From: Pusillimonas sp. T7-7
GTDB taxonomy: Bacteria > Pseudomonadota > Gammaproteobacteria > Burkholderiales > Burkholderiaceae_B
Assembly (NCBI RefSeq): GCF_000209655.1
Contig: NC_015458.1
Coordinates: 2,170,001 to 2,234,000, forward strand
DNA: 64,000 nt
Direction: 5' to 3'
Positions 28,731 through 38,788 of this stretch are shown here, in pieces. The notes under the pieces were generated by a model. That model was given only the letters and a program-made list of their open reading frames with translations. It was not told where the DNA came from and made no database searches. Each line of letters opens with the position of its first letter. The first letter of the stretch is position 1. The translations under genes were made by a program, and so were the position numbers.

Positions 28731-29146
28731 GAGTGATCCTTGCCTTGTTCTGCCTTTGCCACATCCGTATTGCCAGGCTCGCGCAGACGTTCGGCCAAAG
28801 CCAAATCACGCCGTAGCTCATCAATGGTGGCCGAAAACGGCATGGGCGAGAACAATAACTTGCGCCTCACGCCCCAGAACAGGCTGCCCCCCACAATGGC
28901 ATAAAGCAGTGTCAACAGGCCCAAAGCCAGATAACGATGCTCGGTAGGCCAGAAAAACAGGGCTACCGTCAGGGAAAACACAAGCGCCGCGAGGGTCAGG
29001 AACAACAAGGCCCCGAATGCCATTCCAAGAATGACGATCATCTGAGACTTCTGTTCCGTCGCCTCGAGTGAAAAAAGCTCAAGACGGGTACGCACAATGG
29101 AAAGCAATGTGCATGCCAAATCACCTACCGACTGTCGTAGCGCCAT
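28727..29146 (-). CDS. YqjE-like phage-holin-family (PF07332-type) inner membrane protein
   Basis: A 139-residue protein with a short amphipathic N-terminus (MALRQSVGDLACTLLSIVRTRLELFSLEATEQK, a motif typical of this family) and two transmembrane helices at about 43-70 and 76-100, each ending at charged sequence. The family name reflects topology and does not imply lysis. It lies 40 bases after the DUF883 gene and overlaps the YqjK-like gene, forming a three-gene envelope-stress-type operon. Confidence 0.8.
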   Translation of the reverse strand: MALRQSVGDLACTLLSIVRTRLELFSLEATEQKSQMIVILGMAFGALLFLTLAALVFSLTVALFFWPTEHRYLALGLLTLLYAIVGGSLFWGVRRKLLFSPMPFSATIDELRRDLALAERLREPGNTDVAKAEQGKDHS

Positions 29147-29186
29147 AGTTCGCCCTTGAGCTTGCTGGGTTTGAAGATGGGACCGA

Positions 29187-29504
29187 TCAGCGGCGGCAGA
29201 TCAGGGCACCGATCAAGACACCAGCCAAGCCTGCCATGCCAATAGCCTGCCATGGATTGTCGTGCACATAGTCATCGGTGACACGTGCCGCCTTGCGCCC
29301 GCGCTCAAGCAAGGCGTCTTGCGTGTCGTACAAGGCTTCGCGAGTGCGTTTCAATGAACGCATGGCGCTTTCCCTGAGTTCAACCGCCCTGTCGCCCGTG
29401 GCGTCAGCAGCTTCCCGCAACAGCTTTTCAGCATCGTCCAGGCTTTCCTTGACGCTTTCAATGAATTCCTCTTCGTTAGCTTGCACGCTTTTCTTCGTTG
29501 CCAT
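29187..29504 (-). CDS. DUF883/ElaB/YqjD-family membrane-anchored protein
   Basis: A 105-residue protein: long amphipathic helices rich in Glu, Lys and Arg (about 10-80, ESLDDAEKLLREAADATGDR) and a C-terminal transmembrane anchor (WQAIGMAGLAGVLIGALICRR) preceded by the family hallmark DDYVHDNPW. In E. coli relatives bind ribosomes at the inner membrane in stationary phase. The Met at 29504 has AAGGAG seven bases upstream, so the longer start at 29519 is not used. First gene of the operon; its leader contains overlapping dyads (29533-29558). Confidence 0.85.
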   Translation of the reverse strand: MATKKSVQANEEEFIESVKESLDDAEKLLREAADATGDRAVELRESAMRSLKRTREALYDTQDALLERGRKAARVTDDYVHDNPWQAIGMAGLAGVLIGALICRR

Positions 29505-29532
29505 GATTAGCTCCTTCAAGAGTTAAGAAAAG

Positions 29533-29558
29533 ATACCACTGGTATGCCTAAAGCATAC
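29533..29558 (-). promoter_or_regulatory. two overlapping dyads in the leader of the DUF883 operon
   Basis: GTATGC and GCATAC (29542-29547 and 29553-29558, 5-base spacer) form one hairpin; ATACCA and TGGTAT (29533-29538 and 29540-29545) form another. They share 29542-29545 and so are mutually exclusive in RNA. On the minus strand CTTTTCTT follows, so the element may instead be a weak terminator for the upstream gene. Confidence 0.3.
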
Positions 29559-29570
29559 TTCTATTGAACA

Positions 29571-30293
29571 CTATTTGATTTTGGTAACCTCGACCACAGA
29601 CGCCACCCCGCTTTGATTACTGTCTTGGCGCATGACCATGTTCAGGTCAGGGCAAAACCAGTCGGTAACCGAGGACGTCATGGCAGGAATGGGCAGAACC
29701 AGGCCGTTGAACGACGCTTGTGTTGCTTCGATGCGCCGCGTGTAGTTGATGGGCCAACACGACTGCTGCCCCGCCGCCGTTTGCATGGATTGACGCTCGC
29801 CCACCGTCTTGACACCCGTATGCACGACGATAGGTTGCGTCTGTACCTTTTTCTTGTCGAGATTGATCTTGAAATTCAATTCGGGAAAAGTCTGGCCGCT
29901 CCGGCTGATAGGTTCGCCATAGGCGAACAGGCCTAGCATGCGCAAGTCGAACCTGCCGTCAGCGGGTTCACGCTTGCCATCGGCGCCGTATCGTTCGAAG
30001 CTGGCCTGACCGCTTCTGACCGTCATCCAGTAATCGAGCGAGGATTTACCGGGCGGCAAGCCCGCCAACCCGTAAGTGGCCGTACCTTGCACCCGGGCGT
30101 CACAATGGTCGTTGCCCTGTTTGCTGACTTCGGAGAAAGCCAGATCGGCGCCCAGCTGCAGTCCACCGGAACCCGTCAGTTGGACTTGGCCGCCATCGTG
30201 CATGAAAGGTGCCTGGCACAGCCCCGCACTAGCCGGGCCGGCCACCAGGCCCATCAGCAATACCATCATGCCCGAGCACCAAAATGTACGCAT
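29571..30293 (-). CDS. secreted protein of unknown function
   Basis: I do not recognise this 240-residue protein. From the Met at 30293 it has a convincing signal peptide (MRTFWCSGMMVLLMGLVAGPASA, cleavage after ASA), then a mature domain of about 217 residues rich in beta-forming sequence, with four Cys that could form disulfides (LCQAPF, DHCDAR, QSCWPI, WFCPDL). It resembles periplasmic lipocalin- or DUF3108-like sheets only in general style. It lies between upp and the DUF883 operon on the same strand with separate spacers of 127 and 66 bases. A Met at 30314 is an alternative start. Confidence 0.65.
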   Translation of the reverse strand: MRTFWCSGMMVLLMGLVAGPASAGLCQAPFMHDGGQVQLTGSGGLQLGADLAFSEVSKQGNDHCDARVQGTATYGLAGLPPGKSSLDYWMTVRSGQASFERYGADGKREPADGRFDLRMLGLFAYGEPISRSGQTFPELNFKINLDKKKVQTQPIVVHTGVKTVGERQSMQTAAGQQSCWPINYTRRIEATQASFNGLVLPIPAMTSSVTDWFCPDLNMVMRQDSNQSGVASVVEVTKIK

Positions 30294-30420
30294 ACTTATC
30301 GCCTGTTTAACCATCGATGTTTCATACTACCTTACTTGCTCGGTCAGCTCAGTACATTTCACGAGAAAACGTTAGCAAACATAAATGAGACGCACGGCTT
30401 AGCTGCCAGCAACCAGGTAA

Positions 30421-31059
30421 TCAGATCTCTTTCTGCCGTGTACCAAAGATACGGTCGCCCGCATCGCCCAGGCCGGGAATAATGTAGCCGTCTTCGTTCA
30501 AATGACTGTCGATGGATGCCGTGTAAATATGCACATCCGGATGCCGGTGTTCAACAGCCTTGATGCCTTCCGGAGCAGCAACCAGAACCAGGGCCCGAAT
30601 ATCGCGGCAGCCCGCTTTTTTCAATAGATCAATCGTGGCCACCATGGAACCACCGGTCGCCAGCATAGGGTCGACGATCAAGGCCAAGCGCTGATCCAGT
30701 TGCCCTACCAGCCGCTCGAGATAGGTTTGCGCCTGCAAGGTTTCCTCGTTGCGTGCTATGCCGACGGCGCTGACCTTGGCGCCGGGGATCAAGCTGAGCA
30801 CGCCGTCAAGCATACCAATGCCGGCACGCAGTATGGGCACTACAGTGACTTTCTTCCCAGCGAGTTTTTCTACGTGCAAAGGCCCCGCCCAGCCTTCAAT
30901 GAGGGTAGGCTCAAGCGGCAGCTCTTTGGTCGCTTCATAAGTGAGTAGTGCGGCGACCTCTTGCGACATCTCGCGAAAATTCTTGGTGCTCAGATCCGCC
31001 CTGCGCATCAAGCCCAGCTTGTGGCGAATCAGAGGGTGGCGAATTTCATGTAGGGGCAT
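30421..31059 (-). CDS. upp: uracil phosphoribosyltransferase
   Basis: Salvages uracil to UMP using PRPP. The 212-residue protein from the Met at 31059 (AAGGA with a 6-base spacer) matches family length. Seen: [13 protein letters not shown] at the N-terminus, [13 protein letters not shown], the PRPP loop [11 protein letters not shown] and the C-terminal [13 protein letters not shown] uracil-binding loop. It starts 38 bases downstream of dacB on the same strand with no terminator between. Confidence 0.96.
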   Translation of the reverse strand: MPLHEIRHPLIRHKLGLMRRADLSTKNFREMSQEVAALLTYEATKELPLEPTLIEGWAGPLHVEKLAGKKVTVVPILRAGIGMLDGVLSLIPGAKVSAVGIARNEETLQAQTYLERLVGQLDQRLALIVDPMLATGGSMVATIDLLKKAGCRDIRALVLVAAPEGIKAVEHRHPDVHIYTASIDSHLNEDGYIIPGLGDAGDRIFGTRQKEI

Positions 31060-31097
31060 GGATTTCCTTGTTTCCAAATCGGGACCAGGCGCGCAGC

Positions 31098-32558
31098 TTA
31101 ACGGGCGGCCAGCCAATTGACCAGTGCATCATCGAAACTGCGTACAGCGGCAGAGCGCTCGCCATTGGCCATACTAACGAGAATATAGCGCTTCCCGCTG
31201 GCTCCCAGCACATAGCCGGCCAAAGCCCGGGCATCACGCAAAGTACCCGTTTTAAGATGCGCCATGCCTTGGGCATCGCCGTTGCGCAGGCGACGCTTGA
31301 CGGTGCCGTCCACACCTGAAATCGCCAGCGATGAAACGAACTCAGGCATGAGGGGTGACCGCCAGGCGGCATCCAGCATGCCCACCAGCCCCGCGGCCGT
31401 CAGCCGACCCGTGCGCGAAAGACCCGCGCCGTTGTCTATTACCCAACCCCGAGTATCCACCTGCTGCTCTTTGAGCACGGCCAAGGCGGCGCTCGCACCT
31501 GTATTGGACGTGGCGCCCGACCCGAACTTCTCGGCGCCCAGGGTCAACAACAGCGTACGCGCCATGACATTATTGCTTTGCTTGTTGATCTGCCGGATGG
31601 TGTCGCCCAGGGTTTCAGAGTCGTGCCAAACCACAAGGCTGGCTCCCGCTGGGACTTTTCCGGCCCGCAGGCCCTTGGCCAGCGTGCCACCCAATTCCCT
31701 CCAGAGCATCTGGAACAAGGCCGAGAAATATTCCGGCTGCGACTGGGCCAGACGATAAACGCTGAACTCGCCACAGGAACCGGCCGCTGTGCCACTGACG
31801 TGCACCACGATATCCCTGCCTGCCGGAATCACCTGGGTGCCCACGGACGGTGAACCCGGACAACTGACATTGCTCCATTTGATCTCGCCTTCGATGCGCA
31901 CGCCCTGCACCGGCGGATCGACAATAGGCACCCACCGGCGGGCTTGCGGATCGGGTTGAAAGACCAGGCGCACAGCGCCCAGCCCCACCATCATCGCATC
32001 CGGACTGGCGTTGTAAGGACGATCTGCCGCTCCGTCGAATTCGCCCGGGTCAGACGCTACAGCGCCAAAAATGGACCGGTCGACGATCACCTCGCCCAGG
32101 TTCTTGATACCGCGCAGACGCAGTTGGCGCAGCAGGCCCCAAAGTTCTTCGACGGTCATGAAGGGGTCTCCTCCCGCCTTTAAATACAGGGGGCCGGCCA
32201 GTGTGCCCACATCATCGACCTGCCCTCCGCCGCGCGCATAAAATGCAGTACGCCATCGGTAATCGGGCCCCAAGCCTGACAGGGCGCTCCAGGTAGTGAC
32301 CATTTTCATGACCGAAGCCGGATTGCGCGGCTCGTTGGCATTGACCGACATCAACGTCGGACCGCCCACTTCCTGTACATGCAGAGCCAGAGCGCTGCCC
32401 GGCAGCCGCGTGGCTTTCCAAGCCTGCTCCAGCTCGGGTGGGATGCCCTGGGCCTGCGCTGCAGCAGCACACCAGACCGCCAGCACCCATACCGCAATAC
32501 AAACGAACCATTGCCGTTTGCCGCGGTCAGAGCCTGATCGGGATTGCAGCAACATCAT
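31098..32558 (-). CDS. dacB: D-alanyl-D-alanine carboxypeptidase/endopeptidase (PBP4 type)
   Basis: Periplasmic penicillin-binding protein of peptidase family S13 that trims or cleaves peptidoglycan cross-links. The 486 residues from the Met at 32558 (AAGGA seven bases upstream) start with a signal peptide ([21 protein letters not shown], cleavage near residue 37). The three penicillin-binding motifs are complete: SVMK (Ser82, Lys85), SNN (Ser328) and KTG (Lys436). The large insertion between the first two motifs is typical of PBP4. The open frame extends to 32801, but that part runs through the queA leader. Confidence 0.93.
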   Translation of the reverse strand: MMLLQSRSGSDRGKRQWFVCIAVWVLAVWCAAAAQAQGIPPELEQAWKATRLPGSALALHVQEVGGPTLMSVNANEPRNPASVMKMVTTWSALSGLGPDYRWRTAFYARGGGQVDDVGTLAGPLYLKAGGDPFMTVEELWGLLRQLRLRGIKNLGEVIVDRSIFGAVASDPGEFDGAADRPYNASPDAMMVGLGAVRLVFQPDPQARRWVPIVDPPVQGVRIEGEIKWSNVSCPGSPSVGTQVIPAGRDIVVHVSGTAAGSCGEFSVYRLAQSQPEYFSALFQMLWRELGGTLAKGLRAGKVPAGASLVVWHDSETLGDTIRQINKQSNNVMARTLLLTLGAEKFGSGATSNTGASAALAVLKEQQVDTRGWVIDNGAGLSRTGRLTAAGLVGMLDAAWRSPLMPEFVSSLAISGVDGTVKRRLRNGDAQGMAHLKTGTLRDARALAGYVLGASGKRYILVSMANGERSAAVRSFDDALVNWLAAR

Positions 32559-32730
32559 GGACGGATCCTTAGGCGCAAAAAAACACCAGCATAACCAAAC
32601 TATGCGCCTGCAGGGGTGCGGTCGGTTCATTTTTTTACTATGCAAAACAGGGCTGACCAAACAGTGTCTTACCAGAGGACCAAGCAGCAATACACCGCAA
32701 GAGCTTAAAATACCGGCACAAAACGACTCC

Positions 32731-32760
32731 AGGCGTCTGCGCGACAGCAAAATGACGCCT
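32731..32760 (+). promoter_or_regulatory. inverted repeat in the queA leader
   Basis: AGGCGTC (32731-32737) and GACGCCT (32754-32760) are perfect 7-base arms around 16 bases, followed by TTTC and ending 16 bases before the queA GTG. It may be an RNA hairpin affecting translation or transcription of the queuosine-Sec operon. It does not look like a known preQ1 riboswitch. Confidence 0.35.
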
Positions 32761-32776
32761 TTCAAAGATCCATTAC

Positions 32777-34956
<2,180 letters not shown>

Positions 34957-35011
34957 GCAAGATATCGCTACAATACAGAGTTAACCAAAAAATATTTCAG
35001 GAGCTGACCAG

Positions 35012-35356
35012 ATGGTTGCAATTGACACTTTGACACTGATTACCGCCCAAGCAGCTGCTGGTGGCGAAAACGCCTTGATGGGCATGCTGCCCATTATTTT
35101 GATGTTCGTCATCTTGTATTTCCTGATGATACGTCCCCAGATGAAACGTCAGAAAGAACACCGCAACATGGTGGCTGCACTGGCCAAGGGCGACGAAGTC
35201 ATCACCACCGGCGGCCTGCTGGGTAAAGTCACCAAAGTCAGCGACAGCTACATCACCGTCGAGATCAGCATGGTGGGCGACAAGCCTGTAGAAACAGTTG
35301 TACAACGCACCGCTGTCACCTCGATTCTGCCCAAAGGCACCATCAAGGCTCTCTGA
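35012..35356 (+). CDS. yajC: preprotein translocase subunit YajC
   Basis: Small inner-membrane accessory of the SecDF complex. The 114 residues have one transmembrane helix (about 25-45, LMGMLPIILMFVILYFLMIRPQMKRQKEH, with the family RPQxKR motif after it) and a short soluble domain (GDEVITTGGLLGKV). ATG 35012 has CAGGAG about 9 bases upstream. A terminator-like hairpin stands between it and secD. Confidence 0.95.
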   Translation: MVAIDTLTLITAQAAAGGENALMGMLPIILMFVILYFLMIRPQMKRQKEHRNMVAALAKGDEVITTGGLLGKVTKVSDSYITVEISMVGDKPVETVVQRTAVTSILPKGTIKAL

Positions 35357-35367
35357 TTCCTGTGCAT

Positions 35368-35393
35368 ACCCTGGAGTTCTTCCGGGGTTTTTT
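35368..35393 (+). terminator. terminator-like hairpin between yajC and secD
   Basis: ACCCTGGA (35368-35375), a 5-base loop, TCCGGGGT (35381-35388) with one G/T pair, and a run of six T (35388-35393). It ends 23 bases before the secD ATG, inside a normally continuous operon. Confidence 0.75.
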
Positions 35394-35416
35394 CCGCTTT
35401 AGCCGACTGATTCACA

Positions 35417-37291
35417 ATGAACCGCTATCCTCTCTGGAAATACCTCACCGTACTAGCAGCCCTGCTTATCGGCATGCTTTATACGCTACCCAATTTTTTC
35501 GGGGAGTCTCCCGCGGTTCAAATAGCCGGCGCCAAGTCCACGGTCAAAGTCGACACCGCCGTCTTGAGCAGGGTCGAAGACATACTCGCCAAGAACAACA
35601 TTTCCGCCACAGGCGCCTATTTCGAGCAGAACGGCCCTATTGGAACGGTTCGGGTCCGGTTTGAAACCACCGACGTTCAGCTCAAGGCCAAAGACCTTAT
35701 TGAAAAAAGCCTGAACCCCGACCCTTCGAACCCGGATTTTACGGTCGCCCTGAACCTGTTGCCCTCATCGCCAAATTGGCTGACGGCCTTAGGCGCACGC
35801 CCCATGTATCTGGGCCTGGACCTACGCGGCGGCGTGCATTTTCTGCTCCAGGTCGACATGCAGGGCGCCCTGACCGGACGCTACGACTCCCTGGCCAGCG
35901 ATGTGCGCAACACCCTGCGCGAAGCCAACATAGAAAGTGGCAACGTCGAGCGCGCCGATATGTCTGTGGTGGCCAGTTTTGGCAGCGCCGATGCGCGTGA
36001 CAACGCCGCGTCCGAACTGCGCCGCAGCATGCCCGATATGGTCTTTGCCAATAGCGGCGAAAACGGTGGTCAGTTCTTGCTGACTGGCCGGCTGACCGAG
36101 ACCGCAGTCACGCAGGTGCAATCCTATGCGCTGCGCCAGAACATGACCACACTGCACAACCGTATCAACGAGTTGGGCGTTGCGGAGCCCATTATTCAGC
36201 AACAGGGCGCTGACCGCATTGTGGTGCAGCTGCCTGGCGTCCAGGACGTAGCCAAGGCCAAGGACATTCTGGGCCGTACAGCCACTCTGGAAATCCGCAT
36301 GGTCGACGATTCGCCCTCGGCCATGGCCGCGCTTGCGGCAGGTACGGTGCCCTTTGGGCTTGAACGCTACACCGACCGCGACGGGCGCCCCCTGCTGCTG
36401 CGCCGCCAAGTCATCCTGACCGGTGAAAATCTGCAAGACGCCCAGCCTGGCCGCGACCAGCAAAGCCAGCAGCCCTCGGTCAACCTTACGCTCGACTCAA
36501 AAGGCTCACGCATATTCCGTGATGTCACACGCAACAACATCAATAAACGCATGGCCATTGTGCTGTTTGAGCAAGGCCATGGCGAAGTCGTTACCGCTCC
36601 GGTCATCCGCAGCGAGATCCCGGGCGGACAAGTACAGATCAGCGGCAGCATGACGGCCCAGGAAGCGGCCGACACAGCCTTGCTGCTGCGTGCCGGCGCG
36701 CTTGCCGCCCCCATGGAAATCATCGAGGAACGCACCATAGGCCCCAGCCTGGGCGCCGACAACATCAGGCAAGGTTTCGACTCTACCTTGTACGGCTTCA
36801 TTGCCATCGCAATCTTCATTATGCTGTATTACCACCTGATGGGCATGTTCTCGACGATCGGACTGGCATTCAACGTACTATTGCTGCTTGCCGTGCTGTC
36901 CATGCTGCAGGCTACGCTTACACTGCCAGGCATTGCAGCCATTGCCCTTACACTGGGCATGGCCATCGACGCCAACGTGCTGATCAATGAACGCATACGC
37001 GAAGAACTGCGTAACGGGGCCAGCCCGCAACAAGCCATACATCTGGGCTTCGATCGAGCCTGGGCCACTATTTTCGACTCCAACCTGACCAGCCTGATTG
37101 TAGGGGTCGCCCTGCTGGCATTCGGATCGGGTCCCATACGCGGCTTTGCCGTCGTGCATTGCATAGGCATCCTGACCTCCATGTTCTCGTCCGTCGTGGG
37201 CGTGCGTGGGCTGGTCAACCTCTGGTATGGCAACAAACGCCGCCTGCAAAGCATCTCTATCGGTCAAGTCTGGAAACCCGGACAAAAATAA
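35417..37291 (+). CDS. secD: protein translocase subunit SecD
   Basis: RND-type subunit that uses proton-motive force to help release proteins exported by SecYEG. The 624 residues have an N-terminal transmembrane helix (about 10-27), a large periplasmic region (P1 domain; LDLRGGVHFLLQVDM is the conserved D1 motif) and five transmembrane helices from about 450 to 610 including ALTLGMAIDANVLINERIREEL, the D5 motif. No ribosome-binding site is apparent before the ATG, and a hairpin with T-run lies just upstream. secF follows. Confidence 0.96.
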   Translation: MNRYPLWKYLTVLAALLIGMLYTLPNFFGESPAVQIAGAKSTVKVDTAVLSRVEDILAKNNISATGAYFEQNGPIGTVRVRFETTDVQLKAKDLIEKSLNPDPSNPDFTVALNLLPSSPNWLTALGARPMYLGLDLRGGVHFLLQVDMQGALTGRYDSLASDVRNTLREANIESGNVERADMSVVASFGSADARDNAASELRRSMPDMVFANSGENGGQFLLTGRLTETAVTQVQSYALRQNMTTLHNRINELGVAEPIIQQQGADRIVVQLPGVQDVAKAKDILGRTATLEIRMVDDSPSAMAALAAGTVPFGLERYTDRDGRPLLLRRQVILTGENLQDAQPGRDQQSQQPSVNLTLDSKGSRIFRDVTRNNINKRMAIVLFEQGHGEVVTAPVIRSEIPGGQVQISGSMTAQEAADTALLLRAGALAAPMEIIEERTIGPSLGADNIRQGFDSTLYGFIAIAIFIMLYYHLMGMFSTIGLAFNVLLLLAVLSMLQATLTLPGIAAIALTLGMAIDANVLINERIREELRNGASPQQAIHLGFDRAWATIFDSNLTSLIVGVALLAFGSGPIRGFAVVHCIGILTSMFSSVVGVRGLVNLWYGNKRRLQSISIGQVWKPGQK

Positions 37292-37347
37292 TGCAAGCCG
37301 CGGGCGGCATACGCCGCCCGCCCCGTTACAACTACAGGCAACGCAAC

Positions 37348-38283
37348 ATGGAATTTTTTCGTATTCATCGCACCGTCCCGTTCATGCGGCATGCACTGGT
37401 GCTCAATCTGATCAGCTTGCTGACTTTCATCGCGGCCGTCGCATTCATTGTCCTCAAAGGCTTCCACCTATCCATTGAGTTCACGGGCGGCACCGTCATG
37501 GAGGTGCACTACCAGGAATCCGTCCAGGTAGACGAAGTGCGCACCGCCATTCAAAGCCTGGGCTACACCGACTTCCAGGTCCAGAATTTCGGCACGTCGC
37601 AAGACATCATGATTCGACTGCCTGCCCGCGATGGCCAGGACGCCGGCGCGCAAAGCCAGGGCGTGATGCAGGTGCTGCAACAGCAACATAGCGATGCTGA
37701 ACTGCGCCGCGTTGAGTTTGTTGGACCGCAAGTTGGACAAGAGCTGCTGCACAACGGGCTGATGGCCCTGCTGTTCGTGGTCGCCGGCATCCTGATCTAC
37801 CTTGCCTTCCGTTTCGAATGGAAACTGGCGCTGGCCTGCGCTATCGCCAACTTGCACGACGTGGTGATCATTCTGGGCTTTTTCGCCCTCTTCCAGTGGG
37901 AGTTTTCATTATCCGTGCTGGCAGGGGTGCTGGCGGTGCTGGGCTACTCGGTCAACGAATCGGTGGTGGTCATGGATCGTATCCGTGAAAACTTCCGCAA
38001 GCAGCGAAAAATGCCTGTCTCGGAAATCATCGATCTATCGATCACTCAGAACATCTCACGTACCATCATCACACACGGCTCGACGCAAATGATGGTGCTG
38101 TCCATGTTCTTCTTTGGCGGCCCCACGCTGCATAACTTCTCGCTGGCCCTGACCATTGGCATCTGGTTCGGGATCTATTCGTCTGTGTTCGTTGCTGCAG
38201 CGCTCTCGATGTGGTTGGGCATCAAACGCGAAGATCTGATCAAGCCCATCAAGAAAGACGACCCGGCAACAGAGGTCTTGTAA
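37348..38283 (+). CDS. secF: protein translocase subunit SecF
   Basis: Partner of SecD in the SecDF-YajC complex. I start at the ATG at 37348 (MEFFRIHRTVPFMRHAL; 311 residues), although the frame is open from 37159 inside secD. Six transmembrane helices are predicted: one near 20-40, a periplasmic domain starting at IEFTGGTVMEV, then five from about 135 to 295 including GYSVNESVVVMDRIREN, the counterpart of the SecD D5 motif. It is 56 bases downstream of secD and is the last gene of the operon. Confidence 0.95.
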   Translation: MEFFRIHRTVPFMRHALVLNLISLLTFIAAVAFIVLKGFHLSIEFTGGTVMEVHYQESVQVDEVRTAIQSLGYTDFQVQNFGTSQDIMIRLPARDGQDAGAQSQGVMQVLQQQHSDAELRRVEFVGPQVGQELLHNGLMALLFVVAGILIYLAFRFEWKLALACAIANLHDVVIILGFFALFQWEFSLSVLAGVLAVLGYSVNESVVVMDRIRENFRKQRKMPVSEIIDLSITQNISRTIITHGSTQMMVLSMFFFGGPTLHNFSLALTIGIWFGIYSSVFVAAALSMWLGIKREDLIKPIKKDDPATEVL

Positions 38284-38361
38284 TTCCCTTTCAGATCAAG
38301 CGTGAACGCGAAGGCAAAACAAAGCCGACCAAGTACACGCTTGATATAGAAATGGAATAAG

Positions 38362-38377
38362 CCGGCCTACGGGCCGG
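38362..38377. terminator. GC-rich hairpin after secF, possible terminator
   Basis: CCGGCC, TACG tetraloop, GGCCGG lies in the 110-base gap between the convergent secF and sorB genes. There is no proper T-run on either side, so termination is only possible, not shown. Confidence 0.3.
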
Positions 38378-38393
38378 GGTTGCAATGACGCGG

Positions 38394-38735
38394 CTACTGC
38401 CCGCCGCCTGTCGCGTGGACAACATAGGCTGCTATGGCGTCCATGGCTTCCTCATCCAGAGTATCGGCAAATGAGGGCATGGCCCCCATGCCCTCATGGA
38501 GTACCTTCTTTATACGCTCGGCGTCGGGCTTGAGCTCATCAAGATCAGGCCCGATTTCGCCGACAGCGCCCGCATCTTTGAGGGCATGGCAAATGGCACA
38601 GGCCGGCACCGCTTCGGTGGTGAACAAGACCTTACCCTTTTCCAATAACTGGCTGTCGGGCTCTCCCGCCCAACAGGCGCCCGCAGCGCCCAACAACAAC
38701 ATCCCTGCCATACGCGATACCGCAAAAATCTTCAT
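38394..38735 (-). CDS. sorB: c-type cytochrome, sulfite dehydrogenase subunit (SorB-like)
   Basis: A 113-residue periplasmic cytochrome c: signal peptide (MAGMLLLGAAGACWA, cleavage near residue 23), one haem-binding CAICH at about 46-50, and MPSF near residue 87 supplying the likely axial Met. It probably accepts electrons from the molybdenum subunit encoded 53 bases upstream and passes them to a terminal oxidase. Assignment as SorB rests on this pairing; the cytochrome alone would not be specific. Confidence 0.8.
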   Translation of the reverse strand: MKIFAVSRMAGMLLLGAAGACWAGEPDSQLLEKGKVLFTTEAVPACAICHALKDAGAVGEIGPDLDELKPDAERIKKVLHEGMGAMPSFADTLDEEAMDAIAAYVVHATGGGQ

Positions 38736-38788
38736 TCTTGTCCTTAAGAGTCAGTGTAAATATGCCCCGTTTTCAGGGGCATGCCCGA

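Noticed and set aside
38286..38360. Coding-like 24-codon stretch after secF (PFQIKREREGKTKPTKYTL, then a stop)
   Set aside because: Charged, well-behaved codons suggest a gene remnant, but there is no start in frame outside secF and I recognise no family; too short to call.
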